Assembly (NCBI GenBank): GCA_030374765.1
Contig: JARGXX010000013.1
Location: 496,001 to 560,000 of the forward strand
Direction: 5' to 3'
DNA from: Agarophyton chilense
Taxonomy: Eukaryota; Rhodophyta; Florideophyceae; Gracilariales; Gracilariaceae
DNA length: 64,000 bases
Part shown: positions 1 through 12,154 of the stretch, one piece after another
How positions within the stretch are numbered: position 1 is the first letter of the stretch
Layout: the number at the start of each line of letters is the position of its first letter
Notes under the pieces: generated by a model
What the model was told of the DNA's origin: nothing
What the model saw: the letters and a program-made list of their open reading frames with translations, nothing else
Database searches by the model: none
Program-made: the position numbers and the translations under genes

Positions 1-697
1 CTGGATCCAGAGCGAAGAAGAAGAGTTATTAAGCATAGCATCAATGTTTAAGGTGTAGGCAATAATTAACGAACGTCCAAGAGCTTATCTTGGCAATGAA
101 ATCCAATGTGTCACATACCGACAGTAATTACAACAGAACACAGTGAGAGACGTTCTTAGGAAAACCGTTAGTTTCGGCATACATCAAGAACAAGGTGTTC
201 TCAAGTTGTGATCTTCGACCAGAGATAAGAAGGATATGAAAGAACTCAGGAAACGGTTCTCTTATCCACTCGGTACTGTCACAGATCTAATGAATGACTT
301 ACAAAAACTCGAAGATCTTGTTTTGACAACAGAATACGGATATAACGCCTACCCTAGTTGCAAATCGCAGTCGACCTAATGCCCTACCGATGTATTCAGC
401 AAGGGATGATTGGCTGATAGATGCAGGAAGGTTAGGTAAAAGAAGGAAGTTCATTGGATGATTGAGGTTACGTAAAAGAAGGAAATTCATTGGTTGAGTG
501 AGGTTACGAGAAAGCAGTCTAAAGTTGTGAACATCCCACCAGTAGCTTTTTAGATACGACGGCCATATTCGCGAGGTCTTCACCCGCACATGGTTGAACT
601 CCGTTGAAATTCCATAGCAGTTCTGAGATATTCAGACATGCCGAAGCTGTTTTTATGAATTGAAAATGAACGAAAGAAATGTCGGGTAAAGGATGGA
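1..697. other. no gene recognised
   Basis: No reading frame here gives a recognisable protein. A tandem-like duplication is visible around 430-510, where a short unit ending in the same GAAATTCATTGG-like string occurs twice about 60 bp apart. I see no RNA gene. Confidence 0.4.
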
Positions 698-1141
698 GTG
701 ATCAGCTCTCATCCTAATCAATACTGTCTCATACGAAAGGAACCAATTCATGTCATTTGTGGCACATCACCGGTGACACCGACAATGGAAAAATACAGTT
801 CATACAAGTCTTTAGAAGGCGTCTTCGTTTGCAGTGTATGTAAAAATCCAGGCGGCGCAAGTGGCCGAGCGAAAGGTGTGTGCAGTGCCACTGAGGGGAA
901 GCAAAGACGAGACAAAACAGATTATCAGAACTCCATTAGTGTCTTTGGAAAACTAATTCCATCCGATGTGAAGGCATTGGTATATGTTGAAACTCGAGAC
1001 TCTGTGGAAAAAAGAGGTTTCAATGAGCACGTGCACTACTTGTGCGTTGCTGGGAATCCTCCTGTTCAAAGATCTGAATGTGATCGTGCTCGCTTAATTC
1101 TCCCAAGAACGCCGCACAAGTTATACTGCACCCACACTTAG
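698..1141 (+). CDS. hypothetical protein, 147 aa
   Basis: An open frame with an ATG start that I do not recognise. It has paired cysteines near residues 45-48 (C-S-V-C-K-N) and further Cys/His residues towards the end, so a small zinc-binding fold is conceivable. Past the stop, the same region stays open in another frame to about 1314 and is strongly basic (K-V-R-K-Y-L-T-R-H-K then R-N-A-R-R-R-Y). That may mean a broken longer gene. There are no paralogues in the window and no supporting neighbours. It could equally be a chance frame. Confidence 0.2.
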   Translation: MISSHPNQYCLIRKEPIHVICGTSPVTPTMEKYSSYKSLEGVFVCSVCKNPGGASGRAKGVCSATEGKQRRDKTDYQNSISVFGKLIPSDVKALVYVETRDSVEKRGFNEHVHYLCVAGNPPVQRSECDRARLILPRTPHKLYCTHT

Positions 1142-2120
1142 CTTGTGATTGATAAGCGTCGAAAAAATGCGGAGAAGGTCCGCAAATACCTGACCAGACA
1201 CAAAGGAAGAGATAACCGTAACGCACGACGTCGATACCAGGAAAAGATAGATCAACACGATACTGAATCTGCTAGAAATGCCACCTCAAAAAGTAGAATT
1301 ACGTGACGAAACCAAACACCTCGTGTATTTATTACATTGGCTGGAAGCAGACGAAGCATTGCTGACGCTCATCATCTGCAAAGTGTGTATTAAGTTCACA
1401 CGGTTACCGACCTCTATGAAGTTCGGGGAAGCTTTCACAAATACACTGCATCAAAGCTTCCTGAGCACGAAGAGAAGAAAATCGTTGAGTTGAAGGCCGA
1501 CGGGCAAGGAGAACGTCAACTAATGTTGGTAACCGAAGAAATCAAAGTGACAGAGGCCGGAATAATGGCGTAGAATTGTTGATGATATTGATGATTCTCC
1601 CAAACAAGATCCATAATGCAAAAATATTGCAAAAGCTGTTTCTCTCGGAGGGCATGGGGTTTGTATGAAAGCTTTGGTTTGTTTCCGTACCACCATTACC
1701 ACCCGAACAAATTTCAGCAACAGCAGCGACCACAGCAAGCGCAGTTGTATGTAAGTGTGTCTGGGCCTTATCTTCTCACCATCGCCTTTCCATCTCCAGT
1801 GTCTTTCAGATGCGGAATCGCCAGTTAGTAAAATCACTGCTAGCGTCCCGTCGCCCACTTCCAACTTACTATATCCGCGCGCACCGCAACCGACCTCATT
1901 CCTACCTTCTGCGACCCAGCCAAGTATGTCGGCGCCCATATCAACCACAGCATCATTCTACGGCACTACTTTGCTGCGCAATGTCTTTTCCGTTTTCGTC
2001 TGCGTGAGCGTTTTTATAATCGATGCGTCTGAGTCACCAATTCTATACTCGCCGTTGCAAACTGGTAAATTACAGAACAGGGAGCCGGTAGCGCTTTCTC
2101 TTGCTTTTGAGGGCACTCAC
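1142..2120. other. no gene recognised
   Basis: Several short frames overlap on both strands. None matches a family I know, and none continues the ECM29 relic that ends at about 2128. The plus frame just after 1141 is Lys/Arg rich. Nothing else stands out. Confidence 0.4.
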
Positions 2121-2127
2121 TCCTAGC

Positions 2128-5100
2128 TCAAGAGGCTTCTTCTCGATTCTTTTCGATACAGTCGTCGTCGTCCCGTAGCGCTTTCCGTCGATTCCGGATT
2201 CGGGACTCTTCCTTCCCTCGCTGAGAATCGGGCAAATGAGCCTGGACCACAGCTGTGCCGTCTTCGCATGCATCCCAAAAGGGAGGGGTAAAGCAAGCGT
2301 CTTCCAGTGATCCAATAGCCTCAAGAACCACATGCTGATTTTCCCAAATATGCCCTAGGCGCACTGCTAACAGCACTTTTGCACTTCTAGCCATGTCCTG
2401 CATTTCTGCGGTGTCATTCGATGCGTCGACCAAGTCTCCTATGGTTGAAAGCAGCGCTTCTCTTCACACGATACTGAGCAGAACGAGACAGGCGTTTCTC
2501 GAATATTTGAACAATCTCTTTTGTGTATAGCTGAAGGCCAGCTTGGGTGCTCGGTACTACTTCATTCCAAACATCTTTCCAGTTCTTCCTTGCATCTGCT
2601 CCATCATCTTCCGTTTCAAGACGATCCATGTATTCCAAGGGCAATATTGCGCTTGCATGCTTATGAGCCGTGTCAGGAGCTATTCTCCGCAACCAAACTG
2701 CAAGCTTCCAGCGAGGAGGCAGAGGCACCATCACGAAGATGTTCGGATGTAGCCTTCTTGGCTATTTGTTGACAATAAATTTCGACCTCATCAACGCTGC
2801 ACAGTTTTACCGCCCTCCCAGCCGCGTTGCACCATGGCTTTCGAAGCATTGAGTTTCGTTCCATGCCTGAGCCCCTGACGCTGGAAACAGCAGTTTTGCT
2901 GCATAAAGTTCCAAGATCACCGCCCTGGATTGCAGAATGCTAGACAGAAATCTTGCCATCGCCGGGCGCGTCGGTATCCCACTCCTATGAGAGCCAATCG
3001 CGCTAAATTCGAAACTACCTCAGCCGCGATTGCTTTGTCAATTTGTCCTATTATCCTTTCCAGCGAATCTATCAAATAGAATGAAGACATGCTTGCAGCA
3101 GTGACCCGAGCATTCTGCAGCTCTTCTGGGGATGCTGCATGGTACTCTGCGTAGTTCAAGATTTGCAGTTCGAGCTCTGTTGCTGCCTCTAGCAGGCTTG
3201 CAATCAAATCTGGTACAGAGGACCGCAATGCTGTTCCTCCATGGCTTATGATCTCCGACAGAGTCTCTGACACGAGCGCTCTCACCTCATCAGCGCTGTG
3301 CGAAAAGGACGTCATAAACACTGACAGATCTACGTCAAAGGCTCGAGCATAATTCTCCTTACCAACATACTCCGAATTGCATAAATGTGTAGAAAGTTTT
3401 GAAAGTGCCCTTCCCATTCCTTGGGCCCACAACCGCACGCTCTCTTTAATATCATCCATCGCCCGCAGTGTGTCATACCAGAAATCCTTAATCGAATCCT
3501 TCACTTCTTCCTATGTTCGAGATACAAGTACATCTCGAAGCGCTCCGCAACGAGATTCGCGAGAACGCCACGGCCTGGAAACGATTAACTTGATACAGTG
3601 ATCGGATATTGCGGGCAAGTTGGCTTTTATCGCTTCCGCAACTAACCCATGACAAGAAGCCTTCACGACGAAAGAAATTATCGAGCTAATGGCAATACGA
3701 ATGCTCTGTATTGGATCATGGCAGTAGACATACAACCGGGACAATAAATACGTCACGCGGTGTCTAAGTTGTTCGGCGGCAATCTCATTGTTTAAGAGGG
3801 CACTCCCAGCCAATGCCACGCCTCTGCGAATGTTACATAGGGCTGCATGTACTGCAACATCCCAGATATTGTAAACAAGTTCGGCCTGACCTATATCTTG
3901 AGCAAGAGAACAAATCTCCTTGTAAATAGCGGATCGCGACCCCCCTGCAAAACAAAATTGAAAATCCACCCCATGAAATTCCAACAGGACACCTTCGTCT
4001 TCATGAACTGTCGCAGCGTCTCGCTTGCCTGATGTCAAAGATCAGACAAGGTTTCCAACCATCTCTTGTTGATCTTTTGGGGGACAGATGTTGCACACCA
4101 ACGCAAATCCACAAGAGGCTATTTGCTGAGTAAAGTCTGAACGATCCAAAAACAACACAATAAACGCCCTTTTATTCTGGTAGAAGTATTAGGAACAACT
4201 CCTGCTTCTTTTTGAAGCGGGTTTCGTCAGCGGGACTACCAAACGTGTATATCTCGCTTTCTGACTTGTCGGCAAGAAACTTGAGGAACGTGAACAGGCA
4301 AACGTAACCACCTGCCCGTGCGTTCTGTCGTTCATCAAAGACAGGTGAGATGTGCGCCTTGATTGTAGCAGGGATTGAGGAATCCTTTTTTTGATCAGAA
4401 CCATCCTGTATCCTGTCCTGGACAGGATAGCGTTGCTCTCTGGGTTCGGTTGTACTCTGCAACTCACTCGACTATGCTGTGCCAGCAGACTTTGAAGCAT
4501 CTCAACTCGCATCTTCTACTGCAGAGGGTGATGGGACGTCTATCGCAGAGATGCACCATACGAGACACTCGGCATCATTGAAACAAATGTCTTCTTCATT
4601 TCGCTCGCGACAACCATGAAGTATACCCTCCGATGCCTTTCGCTAGAACGGTGTTCTGGGTTCCCCAACACAGATACTTCCGAGGGTATTCGAAGCAGCC
4701 TGGACAGCCTGGACAACTCGAAAATACCAGTTAGTGTAGACCGAATCCTTTCCCGAAGACGAAGATAGGGGTAATTGCTTTGTAGTACCAATATCTGCCA
4801 ACGCCCCATATGTTGCAGCCCTCACAATATCGGATGAATCGATCGGCAGCATAACTCTCATCGAGAAATATGATGTGAATTTGGAGATTGGCCTCTTCTC
4901 TGATTCATCCCAAATCACATCCGCTCGCCTCACAGCGGTGCAAATCACTTGGGCAGTAGCCATTGTCCTTGCAACGCGTTTATCTTTGCCATCTCTGCCA
5001 GAAGCGACTCCGGATGAATTCGGTTCTAATCCTGCCCCGAAATTAAAAATGAGTCGCCAGACCTCTTACAGGGAGAGGACATACGCACAAACGCCAACCA

Positions 5101-6478
5101 GTATGGATACGGCACGCAAAACGATAACATCTCCCAATACAGACTTGCGGGCTATCATTTTAAACAGATCGTCCAGCTTTTGTCAAAAAGCTTCTGCAAC
5201 GTGTTGCCTCAGATATTTGGTTTTTTAAGCAAAAAAAACCACACAAAGTGCCGATGCCTCCAGATTCTGGCTTTTCGTTTCTTGTGGATGTAACAGCACT
5301 TGTTGTGCGGTTTTCAACATTGTGTTTAACGCGTTCATAGTTACTTAGTGGCTGTTCAAAAACAATTTGATCTCGTCTGCAGGAAGAAGCTCTCTTCTTC
5401 TTCGCGGAGAGAGTTTGTGCATCAAACACTTGAGTGAAAATTGAAGGTATGCGGAAACTGAAATGCTGCGAAGCTGGTGGTCTTTGCAGTGATTGTTATA
5501 TAATAAGATAACATGACAAAAGTCCGGGAACGCCGCCACTGAGTGAGCCGGTTTGGCACCCAGTGTGGGCTCCCGTGGAACCTTTCTTGGTTTCAGTTCG
5601 ATTTCTGCCACTTGAGTTACATGAGGGCTCTTGTCTGAACTTGCGATAATTTTGATCATGTGTGCTTGGGCATCTGTGAACGAGAAACATTCATTCGCCC
5701 ATTGCACAGCAGCCGACCTAGCTGACATGGATATATCATCCTCATCTTACATAGCGATCATGAGCGTGGAAACGACAAGTGTTCGGAACTCGGTGGTGTG
5801 GGTGGGTGCAACGATCACAATGCACGAGAGGGTGACAAGCGCCTGAGAGGCGGCAGTTCTGCCATCTGGCGGATGCGTTCTCGATTGTGAACCGATGAGA
5901 AAAAGCTGTAGTGGCACAGATTGGTCGTGTACCAACGACGGAACTCAAAACGCCCACTCAGACAATGCGGTGGACCCAAAGCCACGGAGCTTGTCTGGAA
6001 ACGATAGAGCGCCGTGAATATCAATGTTTACTAGCTTCAACATGAGCGATAAAAACTGAGTTGAATTGGCTATCAACACATCCACGTCACAATTGGCGTT
6101 CACAAATGACACAAATTGCATGCTCATTGCCAGAAATCTTAGCGGAATTCCAGGCGTGAAAAGAATATGTTGAAACACATCAAACACATCTGGGAAACAG
6201 TTTTTACAAAGATTGACTCGAAGTAGACCTTTTCCGAGAAAAGCGATGCACAACAGAATCTTGGTGTGAATGTCATTAAACATTTCAAACAGAGTGGTGG
6301 CGATGGCAGGGTTAGCCGCGGCCAATTTGTCACATGTATCGACGCATTTGATATCATCCTCACCTGCCACCACGAGTGAAGTGCGAGACACTGTGCCAGC
6401 GGCCACCAAAAAGTTCGCAAACACCTCTGCATCACTTTGAGCGTCATTGAAAGCCGCATAATCTGACCTGAAGCGCAC
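2128..6478 (-). pseudogene. decayed copy of proteasome adaptor ECM29
   Basis: ECM29 is a very large HEAT-repeat protein that tethers the 26S proteasome to other compartments and checks its assembly. Reading from 6478 down to 2128 on the minus strand, frame segments match ECM29 in the correct order, from about residue 270 to 1640 of the human protein as I recall it. Landmarks are F-P-D-V-F-D-V-F-Q-H-I-L (about 6180), V-Q-W-A-N-E-C-F-S-F (about 5700), L-G-S-I-C-V-G-E-P (4650), I-C-S-L-A-Q-D-I-G-Q-A-E-L-V-Y (about 3900), W-R-S-R-E-S-R-C (about 3550), M-D-D-I-K-E-S-V-R (3450), L-E-L-Q-I-L-N-Y (about 3160) and W-K-D-V-W-N-E-V-V-P (about 2600). The frame changes at least eight times (near 5940, 5340, 4640, 4570, 4170, 3505, 2900 and 2420), and an in-frame TGA interrupts the piece just above 4038. 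No GT-AG junctions obviously join the pieces. The N-terminal quarter and the C-terminus are absent. Neighbouring genes are intact, so sequencing error is unlikely. Confidence 0.85.
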
Positions 6479-6489
6479 AATCGCCAGAA

Positions 6490-7066
6490 GCGAAGGTTGT
6501 GGTAGCGTTTTTTGAGCTTTGCTTGCTAAGCAAGCAACTTATATGAAAAGAAGCACATGAAGGCTGAATGCGAACAAGAAGAAATACATTTCCACAACGA
6601 CTGTGGCTGATTTTTTGATGACAACGGCGACCCTTGAGCGGGCGCGCGCACGGCCAGAAAGTGAAGCGCGTCTCGCTTTTATTGCAAGCTAACGCGCTCT
6701 GCCGCATCGAAGAGCGCAGAAAGTGCAGCAGCATGTTCAGAACAGTGCAGTCGGTCAAAACAACGTGCTAAACAGGAGCTCCGAATGGAGACGTTGGCGG
6801 TGAGCACAGCGGTTTGAGCAGCTGTGGCAACTTTCAACAACTGCTCGAACGGTAAGTGGAACAGAGGGTGTAGTCGGATGCGCGCGTTGATGTGATGAAA
6901 AGTTCGGATACGTTTAGTGCGCGCAGAGACGGAGCGAGTGGAGACAAGGGATAGTAATGCAGGAAGCTAGCGAGCTAACAATTTTGAAAAACGCGTTCGT
7001 CTTGCACGAGGATGAGGTTCCTAGTGGCTTCTATCGCGTGCTCACAAGGTGTCGTCCAGGGCGTTG
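6490..7066. other. no gene recognised
   Basis: This lies where the N-terminal quarter of ECM29 would be expected. I could find no match to it in any frame. A short inverted repeat (T-T-G-C-T-T-G-C-T with its complement) sits at about 6526-6544. Confidence 0.4.
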
Positions 7067-7091
7067 AGGGGGGGGGGGGGAGGGCGGGGGC
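7067..7091 (+). repeat. G-rich run (possible G-quadruplex)
   Basis: A run of 14 G followed by A-GGG-C-GGGGG on the plus strand. The four or more G blocks could fold into a quadruplex, but no nearby gene gives it an obvious role. Confidence 0.6.
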
Positions 7092-7259
7092 GAGGATGAA
7101 GATGATTGAGCTCGACGCGATGGGACACCTATTTGACAGCTTCTACCTCCATATGGAAGCGCGGGCAAAGATAGATGGCGCAGTATAATAAGCACATATA
7201 CTTTGCCCACTGGAAGACAAGATTGAAATAACTGTACAGGAAAAACTGCTCTCTACGGA

Positions 7260-8830
7260 CTACGGAGAGAAAAGATAGCCAACTTTTGGTGCTGTGTAAT
7301 CATAGGACCGAAAGAACCACCAAACTCGGTCAAAATAAAAGGCGCCCAGGCTGTTCCAGAATTTAAGGGACTTCATTTGTGTGGTATTCCACGGAAGACT
7401 GTGAGGGTCTCGGTGCAGTGGGTATCCACAGAAATAACTGCGAAGAGCCGGTGTCGCCTTGCGAGCGACGGTTCTTTGATGAGAAGGGAGTGTGCGGAAG
7501 GCAACCAGGTGTGCCTGAACCATGGGGATAATACGTGTATTCCTGAGGCGGATGTCCAGATGCGGCGGTACGTAATGCACACGAGATCGGCTCGACAACC
7601 CTTGTGACAACACAAATTACCAGGTAACAGCAGAGAAAACAACAAAGAAACAACACACACACAGAGAGAGCTGTAGAAAAATGGCGGTAAATGCGCAACA
7701 GTAAAGGGAATTCTCGGAACAAGAGCTATTGCTCAGAACGGTTAAGAACTGATACTATCGGTGCCCCTTTGTGGTAAACCACTTTAGGATTTCTAGGACT
7801 CACCAAAATGGTGTTTAGGTTCGTTGTTTGTTAGTTGGCCTTCGCCGTCCTCACCTGAGCCTAGCGCCTTTTAATGTGCCAAGAGGCAAAGCAAGTACTG
7901 TACAGTAATGCATACACGTGTCGTACCACTACAACATTATCCAAATTATACCAAATAAAATATTCGGTGATGGTCCCTTACAGTGTACACTAAATACAGT
8001 ACTTCCTAATTAAATTTCTCCTGTTTAAACCTTTCCATGAAGTAATTCTTCCCATAACTTCTTGTAGTAGAGTATAACCCAAGCATTAGCTTATGATGAA
8101 TGCCGTATCGCGATTTCGTAATATTTCAAACGGTCGAGCTCAGGTGCATCAAGAATGCTACAATTTGGCCGAAAACGACAGCCCCTCATCCAAAGTGCCG
8201 AAGTCTGGCTCAACGCCTCCAATTCGGGCTGTAGTTCGTCTAATTTTTGCACAGTTGATAATTTTTGACGTATCCCCGACCGCATTACGGTACATTAAAG
8301 ATTTGTATGAGAATTCGCTTCTTGTTATCTGGCTACGCGGCGGCCACATTTGGACGCCCAACATATTTTTTGGATTTAATCAAGGCCTTTTTTCGGTCAT
8401 ACTTTGTCCAGAACCACTGGTCATAGGGTCTATTTATGCTTCGCAGAGCATACTAAACTTAGCATTTCAGTCCTAATTTTTCCTTCTCGAAGCAGGCATC
8501 CATAATCTTCAGAAAACCGGGAAGATCTCCGTAATCGAGACTACAGAAAATGGCCTGGCGGATGTGTTCTTTCGGCTCTTCAGAAGTGCCGAAACGTTAA
8601 AAGAAGACAATCTTAATCAATACATAGTAGAGAGCATCCGGGGTGAGATCACCCTTCCAGATGAAGTTGTCATAATAGGAATCGAATACATCTCCCTTTA
8701 GGAACCCAAGCAGAACAAAGGCATGATGTGCAGCCGACTTGCCAGGCATGGAAACATTCTTATAAAAGAAAACGAATTTACAGACATCCATAGGCGATCC
8801 GTCAAAAACAACAGGACAGCAGGAAGTATC
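7260..8830 (-). mobile_element. relic A of an unclassified gag-like element
   Basis: On the minus strand from about 8830 the reading resembles a retroelement capsid (Gag) domain: F-D-G-S-P-M-D-V-C-K-F, then an aromatic-rich helical stretch (D-S-Y-Y-D-N-F-I-W) and an E-E-P-K-E-H-I-R motif. A second copy lies at about 47070-48300. The two can be aligned by eye over the 3' coding end (about 8090-8130 against about 47700-47760) and the following non-coding DNA (7600-8090 against 47240-47700). No RT, integrase or long terminal repeat is visible, so this is either a non-autonomous element or a fragment. It is broken and looks old. Confidence 0.35.
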
Positions 8831-11383
8831 TCGTGCAATGCAGCCTCCTTAAGAGTACCATGTAAACGCCGTAACAGTTAAGGGTCAGTGCCAGGTGATA
8901 ACAAACCCTAAAGGGGCAAAAACGGAAGAAAAGCTCTCACAAGTACCAGCTTAGATGAGAATCATAGACTATAGTAGAATGGTATTCCGTAGAAAACGAC
9001 AAATAACTAGTAGGAGCCCGTGTCGCTATATAATCTTTGATTTAAGTAGCAGAAGAAAACAACAATACGAACTAGAAAACCCAGACAATAGCAATTCGAA
9101 ACGTGAAGAGAACAAAGACGACGGGTAAAGTCAACTGCAAGGCGAAAAACTTTAGTCCATTGCAGTAGAAAGAGCTTAGTCACGAGCCGGAGCACGCACG
9201 TGCCCAAAAAAAGAACAGTACTGCACGGAAGTGTATAAAAGAAAGGCGGGAGAGCGGAGCGCCTAAGGGGGGGGAAGGGAGGCGACGGGGGGTGATATAG
9301 ATAAATAAGATTGACACAATGAAAAGAAGCAAGACTGAGTTTTCAAGAAAAGATTACAGTAGAGACTTCGACTAACATCGGTCTGCTGAGATCGTTCTTA
9401 CCTAGGTTGATTTGGGGGTTTCTAAAGACGTTAAAACTCTTAGTCGTAGAAACAGAGATTCTAGTAAATAGACTTACTAATTACTCTAGTAAAAATCGAC
9501 CGGGGTAATCATCGTAGTACTAGGAGCATCCTGTGCCCTGCTTTTAGCAATTATGTCTAGCAGGATGCGCTCTTCCTTTCTTTTTGCAGCAGCTCCATGG
9601 CATTGCTGGGCTTCCGACTTGGAAATTTCAAATTTCATTTCAAATGAAGACTTTTTCGGAATTCTTCCTCCCAATAGTAAGAATCACGGGGATAGTGGCA
9701 TTTTGCAGGCATTATCCTTTTATTGCTTTTCGGCATGAGTATCAATTGGCTCCAGAATGACCCCGAATAAAACTAATTGAAAATCTCCCATAGCTAACAC
9801 ATTATAAGATGGTTCACAACTCCTAAATGACGACTATTATACGGAGATGCTACCCCTTCTGAAAAAGGCTCCAAACAGCCAATACTCCTACATTACTCTG
9901 ATTCATGTACAACGCAACGAGTAATGAGCGTGCCGCTTTGTGTATATAAGTGCAAGCTTTGTGAATCGGCCCTACATTTGCACTCAAATATTGTAGTACT
10001 GAGCCTTTTATAAGAACGTAGAGCTATAGAAAGAACATTTACTTAGAACCATGAATTCAGCACGCAACGCAATTGAATTTTGCATCGAGTAAGGCGCGCA
10101 GTCAGAGACAGAGTGATTAGTGACGAGCGGGAAGATACACATATTATTGCACTGGCTCTATTCTAAATGGTCCATCTAAGGCCAGCTCCGATCTGCTCTG
10201 ACCAACTCTGGGCAAGACAGCTCTACTAAAGATTTTCAAAATCCTCACATTTTGCACCCAAATAATCCCTCGGTAAAGATTTTTCCCCTTTTCCCATTGA
10301 CTTTTCGCCTCTTCTTTCTATACTTGGGAGTAGGGTTCTTTTTCCACCGCGACTGAGGCGATTATTTCTGCGAACCCTTTTCTGACGTGGTTCTTTTTAG
10401 CGCCTTCTGTTCTTATCAGATCCGCGCGATACGGATAAGAGCTCACTCCATACGTTCAGTAGGCCTTCGTTCAATAGCAGGTGACTTTTCTGCTCTTTTG
10501 GTATTTTGCGCAAGTTCTAACTTTTTTCTGTCCTTTATATAGTTCTAACGTCTGAAGTATTTTCGAGCAGTTGTTGAACTGTTCCAAATTCCGAGTTGGA
10601 AGTTGGAGCCGTCAGTGTCATTAAAAAAGCTACAACTATCGCCGACTCTTAACTTTCTTCTGAATCAATTGGCAATACCAACGTCCGCTACAACTTTATA
10701 GTCATTACTAAACATGAAAAGGGTCGCCTCCGTTTTCCATCTTGTAAGATCTTCTTAAATCGCTTTATTGTGTTCAGCATCACATTGAATGTTCAATGTC
10801 AATTAAAGGCGCATTTAAGCGGATGTAAGATTTGAAACGCGTTATCACGTGCTTATTACTAATTTATTGATTTATAGTGACACGGATGCAATATAAAGCT
10901 TTTGGAATCTCAATATGTCAGAGTTCATTATAAGAACTGTCTTCATTGTCTTGGCGTCATGAAAAGAAACAATTTTTTTTCTTTAGAACAGATGCAGTAA
11001 GAGCATCCCCACCAGGCATGAGTAAATTACCAAATGATCAAATTTGCTTCAATGCACCTGCCTGGTCGGCCGCACCGGTCAACAAAAGTGTCAAATAAAA
11101 TAGCACCGGCAGAATTTCAGGGTGCAAATCAAGTAGATTTACATCCTTGCTCTTTGAACTGGTGCTATCGAAGCAAACGTTTGCAAGCTTCCCATTTGTC
11201 AAAATCGAGTACATTTTGCGGCAAATGTTGTGAAGCAGGCAAACACCATGCTCTCTTTGTTACATAGATGCAAGTTCTCCATCACCAAAAGTTCTTCCAA
11301 ACACCTCCCTCACTGTTGCATTACTTTTCTACTATCATAGCAGAGCCCACTTCTGCTTCGACACCACTCTGTTCATGTGAACC
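8831..11383. other. gene-poor AT-rich DNA
   Basis: No convincing gene over 2.5 kb. A small minus-strand frame (9486-9674) has an A-A-K-R-K-E-E-R segment that could be the tail of a coiled-coil protein, without other support. A G-rich stretch lies at 9267-9295 (eight G, then GGG, then six G). The rest shows no structure I can name. Confidence 0.4.
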
Positions 11384-11725
11384 AGCGCAAACAGCAGGAA
11401 AACCAACGATCAAGTCACGCGAACGAAAAAAGTTTCACGTGCAGCTATCTTTACACAGATAGAAGAACCTGTCATCGCAAAAGCGTGGATCCCAGTCTCT
11501 GAGAATCCGATACAAGGCACAGAACAGAAGGCAAAAGACTTTATGCAAAAAGTGGCTGACGTCTATAGTGCATCTTTTTCGCTGGAAGGCTCTAGCAAGG
11601 CCGTGGTGAGATCAACTACACCATCATCGGCCTGCTCTAGAAACCATGTGTCATCCATTTCGGGCGTCCAACAGCGGGGGTTGGGGTTGATGAAGATTGT
11701 ACCGGTGCGGAAATCCCTGATTTAG
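11384..11725 (+). pseudogene. Myb/SANT (trihelix-like) domain fragment, PIF/Harbinger-associated type
   Basis: This frame reads F-T-Q-I-E-E-P-V-I-A-K-A-W, then V-S-E-N-P-I-Q-G-T-E-Q-K and F-M-Q-K-V-A-D-V-Y. The pattern matches the Myb-like domain written E-E-D..L..AW..VS.DPI.G..Q....FW..V...Y, found in plant NAM-associated proteins and in the DNA-binding partner of PIF/Harbinger transposases. A TGA lies just upstream of the first matching codon, and the expected tryptophan after Lys/Asp is replaced (F-M instead of F-W). No transposase is adjacent; the nearest one is at 38.5-39.2 kb. A solitary transposon-derived fragment is most likely, and a host gene exon is possible. Confidence 0.45.
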
Positions 11726-11800
11726 GCAAATCAGCAAATCAGCAATTGTACACCTTTCAATGGGAGACGAACAGGTAGACGCCTAATTTGCTATTATGTT

Positions 11801-11974
11801 TGTGACGGTTATCGGTGGTCCTTCTCTTTACTCTCGGAGGCGACGCCGGTCGCGACTATGTCTAGTGCAGTGTCGCACGTGTGTGTCGTGTGTGTGCATT
11901 CTAGCTGTGCTAAAAAAACTGCCATCAGCGTGGGTTGTTTGTGCAATCTAGCATTACCCTGCACACTGATGGTA
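11801..11974 (-). repeat. copia 1 3' LTR
   Basis: Begins TGTGACGG on the plus strand and aligns with 25820-25951 over a core that includes GACGCCGGTCG and CTATGTCTAGTGCAGTG. The inner boundary is approximate because the two copies differ in length. Confidence 0.7.
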
Positions 11975-12154
11975 GTTTGAGGGTGGAGGCACGATGTTGA
12001 GGGCGTCTTGAAGTCGAGTGAACGTCTGTTTCTTGAGCGCTTTCGTCAGAATGTCTGCGAGCATGAAAATGGTAGAGGTGTGCTGGATAACGATGCACTT
12101 GGTTTTGACGAGTTCATGGAGGTATTGTCTGCGGAGGTCAATATATTTCCGGTG

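Noticed and set aside
2128-6478. Idea that the ECM29 frame changes are sequencing errors
   Set aside because: Genes elsewhere in the window (885 to 2898 bp) are open without a single interruption, so an error rate high enough to break ECM29 many times is unlikely.
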